A DNA stretch of 46,089 nucleotides from Saprospira grandis DSM 2844. Its GTDB lineage: Bacteria > Bacteroidota > Bacteroidia > Chitinophagales > Saprospiraceae. Made by a program: the position numbers and the translations under genes. The stretch covers positions 1 to 46,089 of the forward strand of contig CAMDAB010000013.1 in NCBI GenBank assembly GCA_945888475.1, in the 5' to 3' direction. The notes under the pieces were generated by a model. That model was given only the letters and a program-made list of their open reading frames with translations, made no database searches and was not told the DNA's origin. Positions 39,794 to 46,089 of the stretch are shown here, piece after piece (position 1 is the stretch's first letter; each line of letters starts with the position of its first letter).

Positions 39794-40897
39794 TTACATC
39801 GTCCAGACTGCTATGATCTTGTCCGCTACCTTCTTGCCCAGCTTCATAAATGGTTTTTCAACAAAGTAATACAATAGGGTTGCTGTTATAGTTGTCAATA
39901 ATATGACAGCTGCAATTCCAAAAACAAAAAGGGCCGTTTTGTTACCATTAAAAGCAGGCAGCAGTTTATCCCAATAATCGTAAAAGGCTATTACAAATAC
40001 CCAGTGTGCAAGATAAATTCCGTAGGAAATTCGGCCATAAAACTGTAAGAGTCCAAGCCGAAAGAAATTCTGCGCAGATTTGAAATGCAGGGTATAAAGC
40101 AGAAATAAAGCCGATGCTACTCCTGTGATAGTGTAGAAATCGATTTTCAGGTAAGCCAAAATGTATTTTAAATTATCATAACTGCCAAAAATACGGTCAT
40201 TGGTTCTTACCGAAAATAGCAGAATGGATAGTAACAAAATCGCTATTCTGTATTTATATAAAAATGATTTTTTAAAATCCTGACTAATGATTTCGTTGTA
40301 GAAAGCTGCAATGAGGGCACCTAACACAAAATGGAAAAAGAAAAATCCAAGGATATAGGAAGCTAATAAGGAAGCTACCAATAAGGCTTTCAGCAATTGT
40401 CTGTTATACCTTCCAACAATTATGATAAAAGGCATCAGAAAAGACATGTTCAGTTCAATGCAAAGCGTCCAACCGGGGAGAAAAATACTGTTGTAGCCCC
40501 TGAACATAAAAAACTCTTCCCAAAACATTTCTTTGTTATAAATAAAGAGGGCTAAGAATCTTTCAAAGCTCAACTGATGTCTGTTGTAATATAAAAGGCA
40601 AAGCAACAAGGCTACAATAAATCCTGGAAACAACCTAAAAATCCTGTTGACATAGTATTTGTTGATTGCCAAAGGTTTAGTATCGTTCTGAAAATAAGCC
40701 CAACTCAACACAAATCCGCTGAGCACAAAAAAGAAAGAAACAGCATCGTTGGCATTAAAAATATAACTCAATACCTGATTTATCGGATTATCTTTAAATT
40801 TCCAGTTGATAAAATGACCCACCAAAACCATCATTGCAGCAATTCCACGCATTGCATCCAGATAATCGAGTCTGTTATTGCTTAATTCTTTGCTCAT
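39794..40897 (-). CDS. Membrane acyltransferase, OafA/acyltransferase-3 family
   Basis: A 367-residue integral membrane protein with about ten hydrophobic segments. The N-terminus YLDAMRGIAAMMVLVGHFINW contains the Arg and His of the catalytic RG...GH motif. SFFFVLSGFVLSW, FRGYNSIFLPGWTLCIELNM and RISYGIYLAHWVFV are other family features. Members O-acetylate or acylate surface sugars, lipid A or peptidoglycan; the target here is not evident. It follows the dehydratase gene by 32 bp on the same strand. Confidence 0.88.
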   Translation of the reverse strand: MSKELSNNRLDYLDAMRGIAAMMVLVGHFINWKFKDNPINQVLSYIFNANDAVSFFFVLSGFVLSWAYFQNDTKPLAINKYYVNRIFRLFPGFIVALLLCLLYYNRHQLSFERFLALFIYNKEMFWEEFFMFRGYNSIFLPGWTLCIELNMSFLMPFIIIVGRYNRQLLKALLVASLLASYILGFFFFHFVLGALIAAFYNEIISQDFKKSFLYKYRIAILLLSILLFSVRTNDRIFGSYDNLKYILAYLKIDFYTITGVASALFLLYTLHFKSAQNFFRLGLLQFYGRISYGIYLAHWVFVIAFYDYWDKLLPAFNGNKTALFVFGIAAVILLTTITATLLYYFVEKPFMKLGKKVADKIIAVWTM

Positions 40898-40929
40898 AAA
40901 ATTCTTAAAAAAAATACTTTATAAAATCC

Positions 40930-41889
40930 TTAAAAAGGAAGGCTGTTCAAATCAACATTTCCACCAGTGATAATGATGCCAATACGCTGCCCTTTAAAAC
41001 GTTCTTTTTGTTGTATCAATGCTGCAAATGGAACGGAGCAGCTCGGTTCAGCGGTGATTTTGAGCTTCTCCCATATAATGCGCATCGCTGAAATTATCTC
41101 TGCCTCAGATACTGTGTAAATCTCATCGAGATTATCTTTAAGGATGCCAAAAGTCTTCTCTCGAATGGTCGTTCGTAGTCCGTCGGCAATGGTATTGGTT
41201 GTCTGATTTTCAATGATATAGCCTGCCTTGAGTGACCTGTAAGCATCATCGACCTCTTTGGGTTCTGTGCCGATGGCTTTTGTATTGGAAGAAAAGGCTT
41301 TCAGTGCCAGAGCAGTGCCACTCATGAGTCCACCACCTCCAATCGGGGCAAAAACAGCATCGAGCGCATCGACCTGTTCCAAAAGTTCAAGTGCTGCACT
41401 GGCCTGCCCGGCAATAACATTATAATCGTTGTAAGGGTGTATAAAATAGGCTCCTGTCTCCGCTACTACTTTTTCAAGCGTAGCTTCTCGGTCGGCCGTT
41501 GTAGCTTTACAGTCGATTACTTTCGCGCCCATTGCCAGTGTTGAATTTCTTTTGATTGCTGGGGCATTATCGGGCATCACAATATAGGCAGGCACACCCA
41601 AAATCTGCGCAATTTTGGCAACTGCCTGCGCATGGTTTCCCGAAGAATGGGTAGTGAGCCCGTTTCTGCGTTGTTCTTCTGTAAGCGCTAATGCTGCGGC
41701 TGCAGCTCCCCTTATTTTAAAAGCGCCGATACTTTGAAAATTTTCGCATTTAAAATACACTTCTGCCCCAATCATTGCATTGATATCAGGATGTGAAAGT
41801 ACAGCTGTATTGTTGATATAAGGCTTTATGGCATTGTGAACCAATTTAAGGTCTTCACCATTTGGCACATTTTCAAAATAAGGTATCAT
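40930..41889 (-). CDS. PLP-dependent serine/threonine dehydratase
   Basis: A 319-residue fold-type II PLP enzyme from the ATG at 41889 (MIPYFENVPN). A longer frame from TTG at 41907 overlaps the promoter box TAAGTTTG (41912-41905). It has the PLP lysine in FQSIGAFKIRGA, the SSGNHAQAVA phosphate-contact block, GGGGLMSG for PLP phosphate binding, and IITGGNVDLNSLPF. It lacks the C-terminal ACT domain of biosynthetic IlvA, and fits the serine racemase, threo-3-hydroxyaspartate ammonia-lyase and catabolic threonine dehydratase group. The exact substrate is not fixed by sequence. It is followed by an acyltransferase in the same direction. Confidence 0.88.
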   Translation of the reverse strand: MIPYFENVPNGEDLKLVHNAIKPYINNTAVLSHPDINAMIGAEVYFKCENFQSIGAFKIRGAAAAALALTEEQRRNGLTTHSSGNHAQAVAKIAQILGVPAYIVMPDNAPAIKRNSTLAMGAKVIDCKATTADREATLEKVVAETGAYFIHPYNDYNVIAGQASAALELLEQVDALDAVFAPIGGGGLMSGTALALKAFSSNTKAIGTEPKEVDDAYRSLKAGYIIENQTTNTIADGLRTTIREKTFGILKDNLDEIYTVSEAEIISAMRIIWEKLKITAEPSCSVPFAALIQQKERFKGQRIGIIITGGNVDLNSLPF

Positions 41890-42007
41890 ATAAAATAGGT
41901 TTACCAAACTTAAAACATTTAATTAGTTTCTAATTTAAGGTAAATATCCATTTTAAAAACAAGAATATTCCGAAAGGCACTGAAATCATTTTTCGTTTGA
42001 CAAATAT

Positions 42008-42038
42008 TTTGTTAAGAAACTAAAAATCCTTTACTTTG
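42008..42038 (+). promoter_or_regulatory. Promoter of the membrane pyrophosphatase gene
   Basis: TTTG (42008-42011), 19 bp, TTACTTTG (42031-42038): one mismatch to TAnnTTTG. It predicts a leader of about 115 nt, long for this genome. Confidence 0.6.
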
Positions 42039-42157
42039 CGCTCGCTTAAAGCTTAGCGATTATAAATAAATGCTTTTCATTGCAAAATTCGCTGATTAAA
42101 AGTCAGATAATTATTTAAAACAATCTCTATTACTTCATAAAACAAAACAAACGAAAC

Positions 42158-44434
42158 ATGGAAATCTTAGTGTATCTGTTGCCTATATTTGGGCTTATTG
42201 CCCTTGTTTATATGACGGTGCTCTCTTCATGGGTAAGTAAACAAGACGAAGGCGAAGAAAAAATGGCGAAGATCGCTAGATATATTCAAGAGGGCGCTTT
42301 AGCTTTCCTGAAAGCGGAATATCGTATTTTGTTTTTCTTTGTTATTGGGGCAGGTATAGCCTTGGGGGTACTTTCTGCTTTTGTAGAAACAACCCATTGG
42401 TTCATCGTTGTTGCTTTTGTCATTGGCGCTGTTTTTTCGGCACTTGCAGGAAATATTGGTATGCGCATTGCTACTAAGGCGAATGTACGTACCACTCAGG
42501 CGGCTCGTACTAGCCTTGCCAAAGCACTTGATGTCTCTTTCAAAGGAGGTACAGTAATGGGTTTGGGTGTAGCCGGTTTGGCTGTATTCGGATTGAGCGC
42601 TTTGTTTGCTATCTTATTTTATTGGTTTATGGGTGGACAATGGGAAGGCCCTAATGGCGGCGTCCCGGGTATGACAATTGTACTAGAAGCCCTTGCAGGT
42701 TTCTCTTTGGGAGCAGAATCTATCGCACTTTTTGCACGTGTAGGTGGTGGTATTTATACTAAAGCTGCTGATGTTGGAGCTGACCTTGTTGGTAAAGTAG
42801 AAGCAGGTATCCCAGAAGATGATCCTCGTAACCCTGCTACTATCGCCGATAATGTAGGTGATAATGTAGGTGACGTTGCCGGTATGGGTGCCGACCTTTT
42901 CGGTTCTTATGTCGCTACTGTTTTGGCTGCAATGGTTTTGGGTAACTATGTAATTCGTGATAATGGTGTCGATTTAGCCGATGGATTCGGTGGTCTTGGC
43001 CCAATCTTATTGCCAATGCTGATTGCTGGTATGGGGATTATTTTCTCTATTATTGGTACTTTCTTTGTTCGTATCAAAGACGATGGCAAGGCGAAAGAGG
43101 CGGAAGTACAGGCTGCACTGAATATGGGTAACTGGTCTTCTGTTATCTTAACAGCGATTGCTTCTTTCTTTGTAATCAAATGGATGTTGCCGGAAACTAT
43201 AAAAATGAAAGTTTTCCATGCGGGAGAATTTGGATCTTTGGAAACGAGCTCTTTAAATGTGTTTTTCTCTGTATTGATTGGTTTGGCTGTAGGGGCACTA
43301 ATCTCAATGATTACAGAATACTATACAGGATTGGGTAAAAAACCTGTTTTAGACCTTGTTCAAAAATCTTCTACTGGAGCCGGTACGAATATTATCGGTG
43401 GTCTATCTTTAGGTATGATGTCAACGTTCTTACCCATCCTAATTTTTGCAGGTGCTATCTGGGGTACTTATGAATTAGCTGGTTTCTATGGTGTAGCAAT
43501 TGCTGCTTCTGCGATGATGGCTACAACTGCTATGCAGTTGGCAATCGATGCATTCGGTCCCATCGCTGATAATGCGGGTGGTATTGCAGAAATGAGCGAA
43601 TTACCTAAAGAAGTTCGTGAAAAAACAGATATATTGGACTCAGTAGGTAACACAACTGCAGCAATTGGTAAAGGTTTTGCAATCGCATCTGCTGCTTTGA
43701 CGGCTTTAGCTTTGTTTGCAGCCTATGTTACGTTCACTGGAATCAACGGTATCAATATTTTCGATGCAAAAGTACTAGCGGCCTTATTTGTAGGCGGTAT
43801 GGTTCCTGTTGTTTTCTCTGCCTTGGCGATGAGCTCTGTAGGTAAAGCGGCAATGGAAATGGTCGAAGAGGTACGTCGTCAGTTCCGCGAAATTCCAGGC
43901 ATTATGGATGGAACAGGCAAACCTCAATATGACAAATGCGTTGCGATTTCTACAAATGCTGCTTTAAAAGAAATGATGTTGCCTGGAGCTATCACTATTC
44001 TTACGCCTATTCTTATCGGTTTCGCTATGGGGCCTGAGGCTTTAGGAAGCTATATGGCAGGTGTTTGCGTAAGCGGTGTACTTTGGGCACTTTTCCAAAA
44101 CAACGCAGGTGGAGCATGGGATAATGCCAAAAAATCTTTCGAAGCAGGTGTTATGATCAATGGCGTAATGACTTATAAGGGTTCTGAGGCGCACAAAGCT
44201 GCCGTTACCGGGGATACTGTAGGTGATCCTTTTAAAGATACTTCCGGCCCTTCTATGAACATCCTTATCAAACTAACCTGTTTGGTAGGTTTGGCAATTG
44301 CACCAATTTTAGGTGAAATCTACGGAACTGGACACGCAGAACCAAAAGAAGAAGCACCTAAAAAGGAGGAAGTAAAACCTACAGGCCAAATCAGCAATCC
44401 TGAAAAAGACGCCACAACATACAATTTGAAGTAA
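42158..44434 (+). CDS. hppA: Membrane-bound ion-translocating pyrophosphatase, K+-dependent type
   Basis: A 758-residue integral protein with about 16 hydrophobic segments that couples pyrophosphate hydrolysis to H+ or Na+ export. The substrate-binding loops are clear: [39 protein letters not shown] and [14 protein letters not shown]. The segment [16 protein letters not shown] has Ala where K+-independent enzymes have Lys, so it is predicted to need K+. Sequence does not settle whether Na+ or H+ is pumped. Codon use (many GGT, GCT) suggests high expression. The C-terminal tail is charged ([14 protein letters not shown]). A terminator follows. It is in addition to the soluble ppa at 11171. Confidence 0.96.
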   Translation: MEILVYLLPIFGLIALVYMTVLSSWVSKQDEGEEKMAKIARYIQEGALAFLKAEYRILFFFVIGAGIALGVLSAFVETTHWFIVVAFVIGAVFSALAGNIGMRIATKANVRTTQAARTSLAKALDVSFKGGTVMGLGVAGLAVFGLSALFAILFYWFMGGQWEGPNGGVPGMTIVLEALAGFSLGAESIALFARVGGGIYTKAADVGADLVGKVEAGIPEDDPRNPATIADNVGDNVGDVAGMGADLFGSYVATVLAAMVLGNYVIRDNGVDLADGFGGLGPILLPMLIAGMGIIFSIIGTFFVRIKDDGKAKEAEVQAALNMGNWSSVILTAIASFFVIKWMLPETIKMKVFHAGEFGSLETSSLNVFFSVLIGLAVGALISMITEYYTGLGKKPVLDLVQKSSTGAGTNIIGGLSLGMMSTFLPILIFAGAIWGTYELAGFYGVAIAASAMMATTAMQLAIDAFGPIADNAGGIAEMSELPKEVREKTDILDSVGNTTAAIGKGFAIASAALTALALFAAYVTFTGINGINIFDAKVLAALFVGGMVPVVFSALAMSSVGKAAMEMVEEVRRQFREIPGIMDGTGKPQYDKCVAISTNAALKEMMLPGAITILTPILIGFAMGPEALGSYMAGVCVSGVLWALFQNNAGGAWDNAKKSFEAGVMINGVMTYKGSEAHKAAVTGDTVGDPFKDTSGPSMNILIKLTCLVGLAIAPILGEIYGTGHAEPKEEAPKKEEVKPTGQISNPEKDATTYNLK

Positions 44435-44459
44435 TATTGTATTAAAGAATATTCCAATG

Positions 44460-44493
44460 AGCTGTCAGTATTTTTTTACTGGCAGCTTTTTTT
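44460..44493 (+). terminator. Rho-independent terminator of hppA
   Basis: AGCTGTCAGTA (44460-44470) and TACTGGCAGCT (44477-44487) pair with one G-U, and T residues run to 44493. Confidence 0.9.
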
Positions 44494-45044
44494 ATAAATA
44501 TTTTTCCGATTAAAAAAATATTTATAAATTTTTTATTTCAATGAAACTCAGGCTAAATCAGTGTTTCAACCATTATCAAACTTTTACTTCAAAAAAAATA
44601 ATAATTTTTTTTGCTTTTTTTGAAACCTTTGAAACTTCTTTGCGTAAAACTGAGCATAATCACTTTTTAGAATGACATAAATCAAAAAGTGCAAAACGCC
44701 AAACCAACAAAAAGAAAAAGTTCTACTTAGAAAATTCTAAGGTCTAAATATAACCAAACCAAACGCCGCCTTTTTTTCACTTTTATAATCTCATAAGATT
44801 ATGGTTATATTCTTAGACACACTTAAACTTATTGTATCCTTTATCCAAGGATCTAATCTTAGTTATATTCCTTCGCGACTGTCTTACAGCCGAGGTATAG
44901 CTTATTATTCCAACACAGCTATTTTATAGTTCACGCTATTGAACAATTGCTTTCAAAATGAAAGTCAATGCGGCATCGCTATGTCCGTACTCAAAATTTC
45001 CAACTCTACAAGCAAATTTTTTTACCAATAAATCAATAACAACC
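44494..45044. other. Long AT-rich leader with several hairpins
   Basis: About 550 bp without a convincing gene before the first exported protein. It holds the inverted repeat CTTAGAA/TTCTAAG (44726-44741), AATATAACC near 44747 and its complement GGTTATATT near 44802, ATAATCT/AGATTAT near 44787, ATCCTT/AAGGAT near 44837, and CTGT/ACAG near 44880. They may make a folded leader or a small RNA. The AAGATTATGG and later repeats lack any family I can name. Confidence 0.45.
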
Positions 45045-45479
45045 ATGAAAGTTTATCAGATCATTACGCAACTTTTAATTATTGCAGTACTTAATATAAT
45101 ATTTATTAACGCTGTTTATGCACAAAACCAAAACATTCAACCGAACACAGCAGGGATTAGCAAACTGGAAAGAAATTCAGAAATTCAAAATAATCCTTCC
45201 AAAGAAATGATCATCGAGCGTACCAAGGAAATAGCGCAACAAATAAACTTAACAGTCTCCTCGCTTCGAACAAAACTTAACAACCAAAACAATAGAGAAA
45301 GATTTGACAGAGATTTTGCAGGAACACTTTACACAGAAAGCAATAGCATGCTACCGGCCATAAAAATCAAAGAAGTTTTACACTCCAAACAGTCAATCAT
45401 TCTTGAACCAGGAACAGACCTTAAAGCCGCAAACAACTTGTTAGAAATGCTGAAAAATATCGAAAACCAACTGAACTAA
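45045..45479 (+). CDS. Small exported protein, unknown
   Basis: 144 residues from the ATG at 45045, chosen over an upstream ATG at 44958 because it starts a clean signal peptide (MKVYQIITQLLIIAVLNIIF...VYAQ). The mature part is Asn/Gln-rich and helical, with RTKEIAQQINLTVSSLRTKL in the middle and LLEMLKNIENQLN at the end. No family is recognised. It lies 29 bp ahead of the next exported protein on the same strand, so the two may work together. Confidence 0.65.
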   Translation: MKVYQIITQLLIIAVLNIIFINAVYAQNQNIQPNTAGISKLERNSEIQNNPSKEMIIERTKEIAQQINLTVSSLRTKLNNQNNRERFDRDFAGTLYTESNSMLPAIKIKEVLHSKQSIILEPGTDLKAANNLLEMLKNIENQLN

Positions 45480-45508
45480 TTCCAAATAAACCAATAAATA
45501 AGACTAAT

Positions 45509-46089
45509 ATGAGAAACTTTACATCTACACTTATACTTTTTCAAATCCTTATCAGCGCTGTAAATATTAATGCTCAATATTGCGGAGCTGCAACATCAAA
45601 CGTTGCAATTGCACCAACTACAACAAGCCAACTTACAGCATCATACAATTCAGGTAGAAGAGCCTTTAGTTTTACTGCAACTGCAGGATGTACCTATGAG
45701 TTTTCAACCTGTGGTCAAAGTTCTAATGATACTTACATAAGACTTTATGCTAATGGAACAGGTGGTGCCCTGCTGGCTGAAAATGATGATTTCTGTGGTA
45801 CGCAATCAACGCTTCAGTGGATTTGCCCTGCAAATGGAACTTATTCAGTTCACTTGTCAAGATATACATGCAATACGCTTAATGCTACTACCCGTATGTC
45901 TTACAGAGTTGTTGGTTGCGCTCCACCTGCTCCTACATCCATCAGCGCCAGCACAGGAAGCATTTGTGCGGGAGCCAATACAGCTGTAACACTCACAGCT
46001 AATGGCGCAAACGGAACTGTTTATTGGTTTAATAATTTCTGCGGTACTACAGGACAGTTTGCAACCGGCAACAGCGTAACAGTTAATCC
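45509..46089 (+). CDS. Secreted Ig-like surface protein, N-terminal part (cut by window edge)
   Basis: An open frame from ATG at 45509 runs past the right edge (193 codons visible, no stop). Signal peptide MRNFTSTLILFQILISAVNI ends NAQ. The mature start has a Cys/Thr-rich beta domain with FSFTATAGCTYEFSTCG, YIRLYANGTGGALLAENDDF and WICPANGTYSVHLS, probably a small beta-sandwich with disulfides. It then begins an Ig-like repeat (SICAGANTAVTLTANGANGTVYWF). This architecture is common in large type IX-secreted adhesins; the C-terminal sorting domain would lie outside the window. The preceding small exported gene is 29 bp upstream. Confidence 0.8.
   Translation, partial: MRNFTSTLILFQILISAVNINAQYCGAATSNVAIAPTTTSQLTASYNSGRRAFSFTATAGCTYEFSTCGQSSNDTYIRLYANGTGGALLAENDDFCGTQSTLQWICPANGTYSVHLSRYTCNTLNATTRMSYRVVGCAPPAPTSISASTGSICAGANTAVTLTANGANGTVYWFNNFCGTTGQFATGNSVTVN

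Noticed and set aside
44958-45044. Upstream ATG for the exported protein at 45045
   Set aside because: It would put 29 polar residues before the signal peptide, which would impair export.

Overview
The window is a contiguous piece of a chromosome from a member of the Bacteroidota, probably an environmental Sphingobacteria/Chitinophagia-like lineage. I infer this from several sequence features. Many genes have promoter elements of the TTG-N17..23-TAnnTTTG type. The atpD-atpC pair stands apart from the other ATP synthase genes, with a short epsilon subunit. There are lipoproteins with CKK-type mature ends, OmpA proteins with calcium-binding Asp repeats, lamin-tail/Ig surface proteins, a CotH protein and 23S-IVS-type four-helix-bundle proteins. 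No rRNA, tRNA, CRISPR array, prophage or intact insertion sequence is visible.

Layout. 1-1680: the start of an arginase-family gene diverging from a Glu/Leu dehydrogenase. 1710-3678: an AT-rich pair encoding a lipoprotein and a small beta-barrel. 3926-5704: a large OmpA-family porin, followed by an 8-bp tandem array. 5922-7901: Nif3-like protein and its usual zinc-ribbon coiled-coil partner. 7986-11782: a lipoprotein esterase, a glucosaminidase, an amidohydrolase and soluble pyrophosphatase. 11908-17038: a 1430-residue repeat protein with four Ig/lamin-tail units, then dapD. 17383-19553: a PaaG-like enoyl-CoA isomerase/hydratase and two tandem paralogous lipoproteins read from a promoter with a CRP/FNR-like site. 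19554-20879: a gene-free, repeat-dense island. 20880-27280: a YeeZ-like reductase, a MORN-type lipoprotein, a THUMP RNA methyltransferase, a CotH protein and RadC. 27281-28700: a second repeat-dense stretch carrying three small four-helix-bundle genes. 29134-33070: atpDC and an orphan adenine-specific DNA methylase. 33048-36455: ElaA acetyltransferase, a leucine-rich-repeat protein, a 5'-truncated OmpA remnant, a YbjN-like protein and ferritin. 36545-36863: two copies of a 106-bp direct repeat. 36889-41889: queA, a HAD phosphatase, a TraB/GumN protein, a membrane acyltransferase and a serine/threonine dehydratase. 42158-44434: a K+-dependent-type membrane pyrophosphatase. 45045-end: two exported proteins, the second cut by the window edge.

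Most genes are ordinary housekeeping or envelope genes, and I see no defence system or biosynthetic cluster. The most unusual content is the repeats. A short palindrome with core GATAGCTATC occurs eight times intact, plus interrupted forms, and only in the two repeat islands. A second hairpin, TCTCGTC/GACGAGA, shares those islands. Within the window some repeats exist both with and without the palindrome, so it looks like a small element that was inserted, and its outer arms co-vary so that the hairpin is kept. Both hairpin families interrupt heptamer and octamer arrays around a cluster of three diverging four-helix-bundle genes. A second notable point is a duplicated promoter module upstream of the lipoprotein pair. 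Each copy has a TGA-N6-TCA inverted repeat about 52 bp from a TAnnTTTG box.

Several starts were moved downstream from the longest possible reading frame because the longer versions begin at TTG codons that lie in or beside promoter elements: radC, atpD, CotH, the DNA methylase, ElaA and the dehydratase.
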